From assembly GCF_021227995.1 (NCBI RefSeq), contig NZ_CP089301.1:682001-746000 (forward strand): a stretch of DNA of 64,000 nt, given 5' to 3'. The translations under genes were made by a program, and so were the position numbers. Position 1 is the stretch's first letter, and the number at the start of each line of letters is the position of its first letter. Origin of the DNA: Novosphingobium kaempferiae. GTDB taxonomy: Bacteria; Pseudomonadota; Alphaproteobacteria; Sphingomonadales; Sphingomonadaceae. The notes under the pieces were generated by a model that made no database searches, was not told the origin of the DNA, and saw nothing but the letters and a program-made list of their open reading frames with translations. This document shows, piece after piece, positions 1-8,543 of this stretch.

Positions 1-756
1 CACCGCAAGCTGGCTTTGTGACAGGCGGGATAAGCTGTAGAGCTCGTGAAAGGCTTCGCGCACCAAGAGGCGGTTTGGCAAGCCGGTCAGCGGATCATAT
101 TTTGCAAGCTTCGCCATGTCCTGCTTAGTCGAGAGGTGCTCTACGGCCGATGCGTGGAGGTGCGCTGCAGATTGCAGGCTCATCAGCCCGACAGCAATTA
201 GCAGGAAAGCCTCAAGGAAGAAGAATTCGGAATGGAGCCGCTCGGCATGATCGCTGGCGGCGTGGACCAGCATGGCGGTCACCGTCGGTAGCACCGCGAT
301 TGTGACGCTCACCATGCAAAGGCGCAATCTCGAGGAGGTCCGCGAGACGATCCCCGCTCCGAACGTGAAGACAAGACTAATCGTCGCCAGATGGATCAGG
401 GGGGCGTGGGCGGTGAGCCCCCGAACGTTGAGAGCCGCCAGCAAAATTGCGAACAGATAGGTCAGCAGCTCATACGCGGACTCCCAGCGTCGCAGGGCGG
501 CGACCTCCTGGGAAGCACCACCAGACCGATGATAGCGACTGATGAGAACGACGCGTGCAGCTGTTACCGCGACTGCGGCAATGGTCAAACCGGCTATCAT
601 TGTGTCGGTCCATTTCAGGTAGATCAACAAACCGACAATTGCGTAGAGCGCGCCGAAACCGGCTATGGGCAATCGCATGGTGAAGAGGGTCGACACCAGG
701 TCACGATAGACCTCGTCCGAGACCGGAACCCCGCCGCGTCCGGACCACGGCATCAT
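1..756 (-). CDS. Membrane-anchored GGDEF (diguanylate cyclase) protein, 3' part cut by window edge
   Basis: This gene runs off the left edge, so only the first 252 codons are visible. The N-terminal ~200 residues hold several hydrophobic stretches that read as membrane helices, for example LPIAGFGALYAIVGLLIYL and LTYLFAILLAALN. They are followed by KYDPLTGLPNRLL, the standard opening of a GGDEF domain. The catalytic GGDEF motif itself lies beyond the edge, so cyclase activity cannot be judged, and an EAL domain could follow. The start is an ATGATG doublet at 756-751 behind a purine-rich GGGGAGGGGG; the second ATG has the better spacing. It is divergent from the large GGDEF-EAL gene at 1056. 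Family knowledge: such proteins make c-di-GMP at the inner membrane and control the sessile/motile switch. Confidence 0.85.
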   Translation of the reverse strand, partial: MMPWSGRGGVPVSDEVYRDLVSTLFTMRLPIAGFGALYAIVGLLIYLKWTDTMIAGLTIAAVAVTAARVVLISRYHRSGGASQEVAALRRWESAYELLTYLFAILLAALNVRGLTAHAPLIHLATISLVFTFGAGIVSRTSSRLRLCMVSVTIAVLPTVTAMLVHAASDHAERLHSEFFFLEAFLLIAVGLMSLQSAAHLHASAVEHLSTKQDMAKLAKYDPLTGLPNRLLVREAFHELYSLSRLSQSQLAV

Positions 757-1055
757 ACCCCCTCCCCTTCGCCCCTGCGCTTCTCGTCTTCTCTCCATCG
801 ATCACCATCTCCCGCCGAGAGGTTAAGACAAACCTACTGCTGCGGCGAACCGTTGCGCCTTTGCCGACGATTTCCCAGCATTGGAGCAGCATCGCTGGCG
901 CCTCCGTGCATAATCCGAGAAGGGTAATCGCCCGGGGCGCAGGCGCTTGGCCTAGTAGGCACTCACCTCCGCCCAAGAACCTCTATGATCACTATAACCC
1001 ACACTCATTTTTAACCGAACGGCTCTATCAGGCCGTGTAGAGTCGCCAAATAGTG

Positions 1056-3836
1056 ATGCCGCCAATGAAATTCAGTCCGCGTAATCAGATCGCGCATGGC
1101 TCCGATGCGGTTCTTCAGGCGCAATACTCTGCTTTGCGGACGCAAATTCCGCTGATGTACGCGCTCATGGCCGTCAACGTGCTCTTCCTGACGGCCGCGA
1201 CGTACGGGCAGGTTCCGTCCGCCCATAGCGTCGGGGTGCCGGGTGTGCTTTGCACGTTGATTGGGGTTCGGGCCGCGGCCTGGCTCTTTCGTCGCGGAAG
1301 AAATCCCGATCCCGCCAGAATTCGTCGCTACCTAATGGGCACGGTCGCGGCATCGGTACTCCTGAGTTCCGCGTTCGGAGGTTGGGGGTATCTGCTCATG
1401 AGCGAAGCCGAGCCTGTCGGTATTCCTTCGATAGCGTTGTTTGTCTTTGTGGGGTCCATCAGCTGTTGCTACTGTCTGCATGCGCTGCCGGTGGCAGGAT
1501 GGTGCGTCCTCCTCTTCGGCGCTCTCCCCGTCACGGCGCGACTGGTGTTTTCATCCGACACCTATCTTATGGGCATCGGCCTCACGTTCTTTGTAGCGTC
1601 CGGCGTCATCCTGCGATCGCTCTCCAAAAGCCACGCCGCCTTCCGGGAAACTCTGCACTCGCGTTCGGAGATGAGTGCCCTCATCGATGCTCTTCAATCC
1701 AGTCAGGAACACTACCGCCACTCCGTCGCCCTCAACCCGCAGATCCCGTGGATCACTGACAAGACCGGCGCCGTTATCGAACTTAGTCCCCGCTGGACGA
1801 AGCTGACCGGTATGAGAAGTGAGGAAGCTCTCGGCTGGGGTTGGACGGCCGCGGTTCACAGTGACGATCTGCCGCACGTCCAGGAAATCTGGGCCGCTGC
1901 ATTGGAATGCTCGGATGGGGGCGGACATGCCGACGTTCGATATCGCCTTCGGCTTGCCGCTGGCGATTTTCGCTGGTTCCGCGCCCGTGCTCTTCCCCGC
2001 CTCGATGCGGACGGTCAGATCCTCTCCTGGTACGGGAACCTAGAAGACATCGACGACCAGGTTGCTGCTGAACAAGCCGTGCAGGCGAGCGAGGAGCGCT
2101 ACCGCCTGGCCTCCCTTGCCACCAACGATGTGATCTGGGACGTGTCGCTCGGCCATGATCGGATCGAATGGAGCGGCGCCGCGGCAACAGTGCTTGGATA
2201 TCCCGAAGCGCTGCATGGCACGTCGCGAGGCTGGTTGGTGGAGCGCCTTCACCCCGATGATCGCAAGCGCGTTCTAGGGCAATTGCACAACCTGGATGCG
2301 CCGGACCTCACGCAGTGGACACAGGAATTCAGGTTCCTGGCCGGTGATGGGGCCTACCTGCATCTGGTTGCCCGTGGTTACGTCGTGCGCGATTCGCATG
2401 GTAGGCCCGCTCGGCTCATTGGCTCTCTCCAGGATGTAACGAGCCAAAAGCGCTACGAAGAGAAACTGCGGCAGGCGGCTCACTATGATGCTCTGACAAA
2501 CTTGCCGAACCGTGTCCTGTTCAGCGAGCGTCTTGAGACGGTGCTTCATGAGGCGCGCCGTAGTGGCGGTCAGGTCCAGTTGATCGTTCTGGACGTTGAT
2601 CGATTCAAGGCCACGAACGACACGCTTGGGCATGATGCGGGAGACGCCCTCTTGTGTGAGATCGCTGCCCGGCTCCTCGAAGCCGCCCCAGCCCGCGCAA
2701 CCGTAGCACGTCTGGGCGGGGACGAATTCGCGATCATTTGCCCAGGCACCCAGGACGACCAACTCGCGGTCACTGCGGTTCAAGAGGTGCTTGCGGCAGC
2801 GAGCGCGCCGATGACCTTCAACGGTCGCCAGCTCGATGTGAGCCTGAGCGGGGGTTCAGCGACAGCCTTCTGTGATGGCCAAACTTCTGAAGAGCTCCAT
2901 AAAAATGCCGATCTCGCACTATACGCGGCCAAGAGCGAGGGCCCCGGTCAGGTCTGTTGGTTCAAGCCCGCACTGAAGACCGCTGCGGAACGGCAGACGC
3001 AGATGCTGTACGACGCGCGCGAAGCTCTGCACGATGACCGTATCGTTCCCTTCTATCAACCCAAGGTCTGTCTTCGCTCCGGGGCCTGCCTGGGCTTCGA
3101 AGCCCTTCTGCGCTGGCACCACCACGGCGGCCTGCGCTCACCTGGCGCCATTAGTGCTGCTCTCGATGATACCGACATTTCTTCGAAGCTTACCGATCGC
3201 ATGATCGAGCGGGTCATCGCCGACTTGCAATTGTGGCTAGACTGCGGCATCCAAGTGGGGCGCATTGCCATCAACGGTGCCTCGGGGGATTTCCAACGAG
3301 GTGACTTTGCGGATCGGATACTGAATCGATTAGCGCATGCGGGACTTTCACCATCCCTCCTCGAGCTGGAGGTGACTGAATCCGTGTTCGTGGGACAACT
3401 GACCGAAACGGTCAGCCAGACCCTTGCTACCCTTTCCCGGGCCGGCGTGAAGATTGCCCTCGACGACTTCGGAACGGGCTATGCTTCCCTCACCCATCTC
3501 AAGCAGTTCCCGGTGGACACGCTCAAGATCGATCGCTCGTTCATATCCCGGCTCGATGCGCGTGACCGCGAAGATACAGCCATTGTCAGCGCGGTCATAC
3601 ATTTGGCCAGGAACCTGGGCATCACCACCGTCGCGGAAGGCATCGAAACGCCGTTCCAAGCGGCGCACGTCGCGCGCCAGGGGTGCGATATAGCGCAGGG
3701 GTACCTCTTCGGTCGGCCCATGGCCGCCGCCCATGTCAACGATGTCGTATTGGACTGGAGCGCCCCGGCCGCGCTATCCGTCATCGCCTCAGGAATGAAT
3801 GCCGCAAGATGGGCTCCTGTCCTCACCGCAGGTTAA
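1056..3836 (+). CDS. Membrane PAS-PAS-GGDEF-EAL c-di-GMP turnover protein
   Basis: A 926-residue multidomain signalling protein. Residues ~30-190 hold about five or six hydrophobic helices. Two PAS folds follow: ~215-345, with WITDKTGAVIELSPRW, and ~345-470, ending in GSLQDVTSQK. A GGDEF domain carries an intact LGGDEFAII near residue 554, so cyclase activity is possible. The C-terminal EAL domain has FEALLRW near 680, LEVTES, DDFGTGYASL and AEGIET, the usual metal and substrate residues, so phosphodiesterase activity is likely. The start is uncertain: GTG 1053, ATG 1056 and ATG 1065 are in frame and none has a strong Shine-Dalgarno. It is head-to-head with another GGDEF gene. The sensed signal is unknown. 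Confidence 0.93.
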   Translation: MPPMKFSPRNQIAHGSDAVLQAQYSALRTQIPLMYALMAVNVLFLTAATYGQVPSAHSVGVPGVLCTLIGVRAAAWLFRRGRNPDPARIRRYLMGTVAASVLLSSAFGGWGYLLMSEAEPVGIPSIALFVFVGSISCCYCLHALPVAGWCVLLFGALPVTARLVFSSDTYLMGIGLTFFVASGVILRSLSKSHAAFRETLHSRSEMSALIDALQSSQEHYRHSVALNPQIPWITDKTGAVIELSPRWTKLTGMRSEEALGWGWTAAVHSDDLPHVQEIWAAALECSDGGGHADVRYRLRLAAGDFRWFRARALPRLDADGQILSWYGNLEDIDDQVAAEQAVQASEERYRLASLATNDVIWDVSLGHDRIEWSGAAATVLGYPEALHGTSRGWLVERLHPDDRKRVLGQLHNLDAPDLTQWTQEFRFLAGDGAYLHLVARGYVVRDSHGRPARLIGSLQDVTSQKRYEEKLRQAAHYDALTNLPNRVLFSERLETVLHEARRSGGQVQLIVLDVDRFKATNDTLGHDAGDALLCEIAARLLEAAPARATVARLGGDEFAIICPGTQDDQLAVTAVQEVLAAASAPMTFNGRQLDVSLSGGSATAFCDGQTSEELHKNADLALYAAKSEGPGQVCWFKPALKTAAERQTQMLYDAREALHDDRIVPFYQPKVCLRSGACLGFEALLRWHHHGGLRSPGAISAALDDTDISSKLTDRMIERVIADLQLWLDCGIQVGRIAINGASGDFQRGDFADRILNRLAHAGLSPSLLELEVTESVFVGQLTETVSQTLATLSRAGVKIALDDFGTGYASLTHLKQFPVDTLKIDRSFISRLDARDREDTAIVSAVIHLARNLGITTVAEGIETPFQAAHVARQGCDIAQGYLFGRPMAAAHVNDVVLDWSAPAALSVIASGMNAARWAPVLTAG

Positions 3837-4107
3837 TGGCCGCGCTTATTCCTGAGCCGCCCTTTCTGCCGCATCACCACCTCGCCAAAGGTTCAGAGGA
3901 TATCAATGCCAGTGACGCGTCGCATAAGCGGCTCCTATCAGCCAAAGTCAGGTCGCGCCATACCGCCAACACCTGAGCCGCGGCAGAAACATCGGTACCG
4001 ACACCCTCATACCGGTTACCAATCTGCTGGAACGTCTGAACAGGAAAGTGAAGCGCCGCGCGGAGATACGCTCGACCATCGACGCACTGATCTCAGTCTC
4101 ACGCCCC
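3837..4107. other. Non-coding stretch left of the IS21 element
   Basis: No convincing gene was found here. The short frames across it look like chance reading frames. The only recognisable content is a possible transposase remnant (separate entry). The last five bases before the element, GAATG at 4108-4112, are the left copy of its target duplication. Confidence 0.5.
3982..4068 (+). pseudogene. Possible IS256-family transposase C-terminal remnant
   Basis: In one plus frame this stretch reads VTNLLERLNRKVKRRAEI. It resembles the conserved NPLERLN-x-EIKRRT block near the C-terminus of IS256/MULE-type transposases. There is no start codon and no upstream transposase sequence, and the following residues do not match the family. 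It is at most a scrap of an old element. A chance resemblance is possible because the match is under 30 residues. Confidence 0.35.
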
Positions 4108-4112
4108 GAATG

Positions 4113-4164
4113 TGTCACCCGAACTGACAAACTGCCCCCCTGACGAATCCAAGAACTGACCCCC
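4113..4164 (+). repeat. Left terminal inverted repeat of the IS21 element
   Basis: Imperfect 52-bp end starting TGTCA. It contains CGAACTGA and ends in AAGAACTGACCCCC. It pairs in inverted orientation with 6279-6330. IS21-family ends normally contain repeated IstA binding sites, and the repeated GAACTGA word fits that. Confidence 0.88.
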
Positions 4165-4189
4165 TCGGGTTTGACGAGAGGAGGGACAG

Positions 4190-5476
4190 ATGACGACAGG
4201 TGTTTCAGAGTTTCCCGCACGATTGAGGTCGATGCAGGGAGAGGAAATGCTTCAGGCAGAGGAGGTGGCCGCGATGATGCGGCTGCATGAACTGGGCTGG
4301 GGAGCCAAGCGGCTTGCGAAGGAGTTTGGCTGCGCGCGCAACACGGTCCGCCGCTATCTTCGTGCGGGCGGTGCGGCCCCCTTCAACAAACCGACGCGCA
4401 AGACAGCATTCGACGGGCTCGATGACTGGCTGCGCGAACGTTTCTTCCGGCATGGCGGCAATGCCGATGTCGTGCGTCAGGAACTGGCCAGCGAGCACGG
4501 GATCGAGATTGGCCTGCGGTCGGTCGAGCTTCGGGTTCAGCGCTGGCGCCGGGAGTTGAAGGCGCAGAAACGGGCGACGGTGCGCTTCGAGACGCCTCCC
4601 GGCCATCAACTGCAGATCGATTTTGGCGAGGCGCGGGTCTGGATCGGCGACGAGCGGATCCGCGTGCATATGTTTGTTGCAACGCTTGGCTACTCGCGTC
4701 GAATGCATATCCGCCCATCGCTTCGCGAGCGCCAGATCGACTGGTTCGAAGGCATGGAGGGGACTTTCCTACGCTTCGGAGGCGTGCCCACCGAGGTCCT
4801 CTTCGACAATGCCAGGGCGCTAGTCGAGCATCATGATGCCGCGACACGCGAGGTCCGCTTCAACGGCCGGCTTCACGCCTTTGCCCGGTATTGGGGCTTC
4901 AAGCCCCGTGCATGCGCACCTTATCGGGCCCGCACCAAGGGCAAGGATGAACGTGGCGTCGGTTACGTGAAGCACAATGCAATCGCCGGGCGCCGCTTCC
5001 CGTCCTGGGGCGCCTTTGTTGCGCACCTCGACCAGTGGAACCGGGAGATCGCCGACCAGCGTGTCCATGGCACGACCGGCGAATTACCCATCGTGCGGTT
5101 CGCCGATGAGGCCAAGGCACTTCGACCCTTGGGCGGCCGCGCTCCCTTCGGCCAGCTGCGGGACCTGATCCGCAAGGTTCGCCCCGATTGTGCGATTGAC
5201 CTCGATACCAACAGCTACTCGGTCCCCTGGCGCTTGGTCGGTGAGACGGTGCAGGTCGTGGTTCTGGCTGGCCGCGTGATCGTGCGTCATGCCGGCGAAG
5301 TCGTAGCCGATCACCCGGTTTGCGAGGGCCGCCGCCAGCAGATCACCGACAAAGCCCACCTGGCGGGGCTGGTTGGTACTGGTCTGGTCCGGCAAGCGGC
5401 GCCATTAGCCGTACAGGCGCCGGCCTTGCTGCGCCCGCTCGCCGAGTATGAGGCGGTAGCCGGAGGAGGCTGGTGA
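4190..5476 (+). CDS. istA: IS21-family transposase IstA
   Basis: A 428-residue DDE transposase that cuts and joins the element ends. An N-terminal helix-turn-helix is visible at ~20-60 (LHELGWGAKRLAKEFGCARNTVRRYL). The catalytic core follows: QIDFGEA (first Asp, ~145), LFDNARALV (second Asp, ~207) and KGKDERGVGYVK (Glu, ~250). The C-terminus has the IstA beta-rich domain with LDTNSYSVPWRLVG. The ATG at 4190 follows AGGAGGGACAG, a strong Shine-Dalgarno. The stop TGA overlaps the istB start region, the usual translational coupling in this family. The length is within the normal range and no frameshift is seen. Confidence 0.95.
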   Translation: MTTGVSEFPARLRSMQGEEMLQAEEVAAMMRLHELGWGAKRLAKEFGCARNTVRRYLRAGGAAPFNKPTRKTAFDGLDDWLRERFFRHGGNADVVRQELASEHGIEIGLRSVELRVQRWRRELKAQKRATVRFETPPGHQLQIDFGEARVWIGDERIRVHMFVATLGYSRRMHIRPSLRERQIDWFEGMEGTFLRFGGVPTEVLFDNARALVEHHDAATREVRFNGRLHAFARYWGFKPRACAPYRARTKGKDERGVGYVKHNAIAGRRFPSWGAFVAHLDQWNREIADQRVHGTTGELPIVRFADEAKALRPLGGRAPFGQLRDLIRKVRPDCAIDLDTNSYSVPWRLVGETVQVVVLAGRVIVRHAGEVVADHPVCEGRRQQITDKAHLAGLVGTGLVRQAAPLAVQAPALLRPLAEYEAVAGGGW

Positions 5477-6276
5477 TGGCGACCATCGATCACGAAGCGC
5501 TGGTGGCTATGCTCGACCGGCTCAAGCTCACCGCGATCCGCGACCAGCTCGACACCCTGCTGGACGAGGCCGCGCGTTCGGAAATGACCTTGCGCGAGTC
5601 CCTGACCTTCCTCGTCCAGCGCGAAATTGCCCGGCGTGACGAGCGGCGCATATCGATGGCGAGCAAGCTCGCCCAGTTCCCGTTCGTGCGTGAATTGGAC
5701 GGCTTCGAGTTCGATGCGCAGCCCTCGCTGGATCCTGGGCAGATCCGCGAACTCGCGACCTGCCGGTGGATCGCGCATGGCGACACGACGCTGTTCCTGG
5801 GGCCGCCCGGGACCGGCAAGACGCACCTAGCCGTCGCCCTGGGCCGGGAAGCCATCCGGCAGAACTACTCGGTCCAGTTCGTTACCGCGGCGACCCTGGT
5901 AGCGATGCTGGCCAAGGCCCACGACGACGGGCTGCTCGACAAACAGTTGACCCAGCTAAGCCGTCCCAAACTCCTGATCATCGACGAATTGGGCTATCTG
6001 CCCTTCGAGGCCAACGCCGCCCATCTATTCTTCCAGCTGGTCTCGCGGCGATACGAGAAAGGCTCGATCCTGATCACGTCAAACCGTTCAGTAGGCGAAT
6101 GGGGCAGCGTCTTCGGCGACCCTGTCGTTGCCACCGCAATCCTCGACAGGCTGCTGCACCACTCCACGGTGATCACCATTCGCGGAGACAGCTATCGCCT
6201 TCGCGAAAAGCGCAGATCCGGCCTTCTGCAGAAGGCCGGATCTGCGCTCGAAATCAACAACGCCGCCACTTCATGA
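5476..6276 (+). CDS. istB: IS21-family helper ATPase IstB
   Basis: A 266-residue AAA+ ATPase, DnaC-like, which helps IstA choose and capture target DNA. Walker A is GPPGTGKTHLA and Walker B is LLIIDELGYLPF. The sensor region ITSNRSVGEWGSVFGDPVVATAILDRLLHHS is present. ATG 5476 overlaps the istA stop (GTGATGG) after GGAGGAGG; GTG 5473 is the alternative. The last ~14 codons before the tail lie inside a perfect 40-bp palindrome. The gene is intact and of normal family length. Confidence 0.95.
   Translation: MATIDHEALVAMLDRLKLTAIRDQLDTLLDEAARSEMTLRESLTFLVQREIARRDERRISMASKLAQFPFVRELDGFEFDAQPSLDPGQIRELATCRWIAHGDTTLFLGPPGTGKTHLAVALGREAIRQNYSVQFVTAATLVAMLAKAHDDGLLDKQLTQLSRPKLLIIDELGYLPFEANAAHLFFQLVSRRYEKGSILITSNRSVGEWGSVFGDPVVATAILDRLLHHSTVITIRGDSYRLREKRRSGLLQKAGSALEINNAATS
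6209..6248. repeat. Perfect 40-bp palindrome inside the 3' end of istB
   Basis: The left half is AGCGCAGATCCGGCCTTCTG and the right half is its exact reverse complement, with no spacer. It is read through as coding sequence for KRRSGLLQKAGSAL. In RNA it would form a very stable hairpin with an enforced small loop. No T-run follows, so it is not a standard intrinsic terminator. It lies 31 bp inside the right terminal repeat. Confidence 0.95.
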
Positions 6277-6278
6277 AA

Positions 6279-6330
6279 GGGGTCAGTTCTTCACTTCGCC
6301 CAAGGGGTCAAATCCTCAGTTCGTTTGACA
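6279..6330 (-). repeat. Right terminal inverted repeat of the IS21 element
   Basis: Read on the minus strand it starts TGTCAAACGAACTGA and ends AAGAACTGACCCC, matching the left end at 4113-4164 with scattered mismatches. The flanking GAATG at 6331-6335 is the right copy of the target duplication. Confidence 0.88.
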
Positions 6331-6491
6331 GAATGCGCGATGCCCTCGCGCTGTTGATTGATTTGGTGGTGGCAGACAGCCTGAAGGTCGTAAGCTTGTT
6401 GCACGACGGCAGCTGGTCACCGAGCGCTTTGATACCCAAATGCCGTGCGTGGTATCAGCCCCACGATGCTACGGGATTTGGACCGAGTGAC

Positions 6492-6650
6492 ATGGCGATA
6501 GTACGGGGCAAGGTTATCGCGGGCGGACGCATCGCGTTGTCTGCGGAGATTCGGCGAGCGCAGGAGCGGCTACGTACGTTTGCTCCCGACGACGGGCTGA
6601 TATCGCAGGAATTGATTGCAGAGCGCCGGGCCGAAGCCGCGCGTGCCTGA
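6492..6650 (+). pseudogene. Shortened VapB-like (AbrB-fold) antitoxin, internal deletion
   Basis: This 52-codon frame begins with the AbrB/SpoVT DNA-binding start MAIVRGKVIAGGRIALSAEI. It then jumps directly to the toxin-neutralising tail QERLRTFAPDDGLISQELIA. In family members of about 80 residues these parts are separated by ~25 residues (the second half of the swapped-hairpin fold and the linker), which are missing here in frame. The product may still bind the toxin through its tail but probably cannot form a normal AbrB DNA-binding domain. It ends 10 bp before the PIN toxin gene, the normal antitoxin-toxin order. A short frame without RNA data could also simply be decaying. Confidence 0.6.
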
Positions 6651-6660
6651 GCGGTTGACT

Positions 6661-7080
6661 ATGCCGACGCCTGAGCCGGTATATGTGCTGGATGCCTCGG
6701 CGCTGCTCTGCCTGCTGTTTGGCGAGCCGGGCTGTGACCAGGTGGAGGAGCGCCTAGGCCGTGCCTTAGTGTCAGCGGTAAGCTACCATGAGGTTCTGGC
6801 AAAGCTGATCGATCGCGGCGTCGAGGCGGAGGAAGCCCGTTTGCTGCTTGGCGAATTGGATATCCACATCGTTGCGGCAGATCGTGAGCAGGCTGACATG
6901 GGAGCCAAGCTACGTAGCCACACACACGGAAAGGGATTGTCGCTAGGAGATCGGTCCTGCCTTGCCCTGGCGATGGCTCAAGCAGCAGTGGCGGTCACAG
7001 CCGATAGCGCCTGGGCTTCTCTTGAGATCGGCATTGAGATCGAGGCGATACGACAGGACGAGAAACAACCGGGGCACTGA
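6661..7080 (+). CDS. vapC: PIN-domain ribonuclease toxin (VapC-like)
   Basis: A 139-residue PIN-domain protein. The acidic residues expected to hold Mg2+ are visible: VLDASALL (Asp), SAVSYHEVLAKL (Glu), LSLGDRSCLALA (Asp) and TADSAW (Asp). VapC toxins cleave specific RNAs, often initiator tRNA or rRNA, when the antitoxin is lost. ATG 6661 lies 10 bp after the antitoxin stop. An upstream in-frame GTG is less likely because it lies inside the antitoxin frame. The toxin looks intact while the antitoxin is shortened, which raises the question of how it is held in check. Confidence 0.85.
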   Translation: MPTPEPVYVLDASALLCLLFGEPGCDQVEERLGRALVSAVSYHEVLAKLIDRGVEAEEARLLLGELDIHIVAADREQADMGAKLRSHTHGKGLSLGDRSCLALAMAQAAVAVTADSAWASLEIGIEIEAIRQDEKQPGH

Positions 7081-7194
7081 ATGCATTCCCTGGGCTCACC
7101 CTTGCATCCGAGACTCGAAGATGCGCCTTTGATGATTGCGCCGACCATTTGGAAACTGCAGGATGCCAGGACGGAGGGCCTGAGTTGAATTCCC

Positions 7195-8505
7195 TTACCG
7201 GCGAGAAAGTTCGCGATAGATCGCGCCGCTCTTCATCACGAATTCGACATGCTCAAGGCTGCTGACGTCGACTAGAGGGTCACCAGTCACAGCGATGATG
7301 TCGGCGTAACGGCCAGGCTGAATTGAACCCACCTTATCGCTCGCCCCGAGCAAGTCCGCAGCATTCACCGTAGCCGCCCTGATAGCGTCGAGAGGCGTCA
7401 TCCCTGCCTTGACCATAAGCGCGAATTCCTTCGCGTTCTGACCATGCGGCGAAAGCCCCTGATCGGTGCCGAAGGCAATTTTCACTCCGGCTTTGTAGGC
7501 GCGGTTCAGGTTACGCATCACGATCGGGCCAACTTCAAGCGCCTTCGCCGCCGAAGAGGGGTTTAGGGTTTCCGGATGCGTCCTGGCGATCTGCACCACG
7601 GTATTCGCGACCAGCAGCGTCGGCACCAGATACGTGCCATGCGCCTTCATTGCGCGGTCGGTTTCCGCATCCCCGAATGAACCATGCTCGATGGAATCGA
7701 CGCCCATTTCCGAGGCGTGAAGGATGGCCGCCTTCCCGTGCGCATGCGCCGCAACCTTGATGCCGAGCCCGTGCGCGGTATCGACGACGGCACGAATTTC
7801 CTCGTCGGTCATCGTCTGATGATTCGGATCATCACCGATCGACAGGACACCGCCGCTGGGCATGATCTTGATCAGGTCAACACCGTCGCGCCGCATTCCG
7901 CGCACGACCCTTGCGGCTTCATTCGCGCCGTCGATGACGCGCCCCTCGGAATGAAAGTCCAGTTCCGGGCTCATCCCGTTCTGCGGATCGCCATGGCCCC
8001 CGGTCGGGCCGAGCGGATACCCTGCCGCCCAGATGCGCGGCCCGGGCAACTTGCCTGCGGCGATCGCCTTCTTTAGCCCGACAATCACCTTCGTTTCGGC
8101 GCCGACGTCGCGGATTGTGGTAAAGCCCGCATCCAGTGTCGCCTTTGCATAGCCGACCGCGCCATAGGCGTTGTCGATTGAGCTTTCCTGCGCTCGCTCG
8201 GCCACAGGGTTCTTGCCGCTGTATCCCATCGTGATGTGGTCGTGCGTGTCGATCAGGCCCGGCAGCACGGTCTTTTCTGAAAGGTCGACGACCTCCGCGC
8301 CGTCACGCGTGACGAAGCCATCCTCCACCGAGACGATCCTGTCATCATGTATTATCACCGAAACCTTCGCGCGCATCGCGCTTCCGGTTCCGTCGAAAAG
8401 TTGCCCAGCGTGGATCACAACATCGCGCGCCATTGCCGTACCGGATGCACCAACTAGCATAGCGATCGCCGGGGCCAGGGACCTGGTCAATATCGAAACA
8501 TTCAT
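7195..8505 (-). CDS. Exported metal-dependent amidohydrolase (imidazolonepropionase/prolidase-like)
   Basis: A 436-residue amidohydrolase-superfamily enzyme with a clear signal peptide (MNVSILTRSLAPAIAMLVGA, cleavage near TAMA-RD), so it acts in the periplasm. Metal-ligand motifs are DTHDH (~96-100), a central Lys in DLIKIMPSG, AHAHG, SIEHGS and the late Asp in FGTDQG. This pattern is found in the Xaa-Pro/Xaa-Arg dipeptidase and imidazolonepropionase-like group. The substrate cannot be fixed from sequence. It lies 38 bp downstream of a TonB receptor on the same strand and near an exported M14 peptidase. A role in breaking down imported peptides or amides fits (inference). Confidence 0.85.
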   Translation of the reverse strand: MNVSILTRSLAPAIAMLVGASGTAMARDVVIHAGQLFDGTGSAMRAKVSVIIHDDRIVSVEDGFVTRDGAEVVDLSEKTVLPGLIDTHDHITMGYSGKNPVAERAQESSIDNAYGAVGYAKATLDAGFTTIRDVGAETKVIVGLKKAIAAGKLPGPRIWAAGYPLGPTGGHGDPQNGMSPELDFHSEGRVIDGANEAARVVRGMRRDGVDLIKIMPSGGVLSIGDDPNHQTMTDEEIRAVVDTAHGLGIKVAAHAHGKAAILHASEMGVDSIEHGSFGDAETDRAMKAHGTYLVPTLLVANTVVQIARTHPETLNPSSAAKALEVGPIVMRNLNRAYKAGVKIAFGTDQGLSPHGQNAKEFALMVKAGMTPLDAIRAATVNAADLLGASDKVGSIQPGRYADIIAVTGDPLVDVSSLEHVEFVMKSGAIYRELSRR

Positions 8506-8543
8506 CGTATCTATCCGTAAATGCAGGGAAAGCGGGTGCGGCG

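Larger units (their letters stand above)
4113..6330 (+). mobile_element. Complete IS21-family insertion sequence (2218 bp)
   Basis: The element carries istA and istB between imperfect terminal inverted repeats of about 52 bp (4113-4164 and 6279-6330). Both ends begin TGTCA when read inward and share the blocks CGAACTGA and AAGAACTGACCCC. The flanks carry a direct repeat GAATG (4108-4112 and 6331-6335), matching a target duplication of 4-8 bp as expected for this family. Both genes are open, so the element looks recently inserted and potentially active. It lies immediately upstream of a damaged VapBC-like module. Confidence 0.93.
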
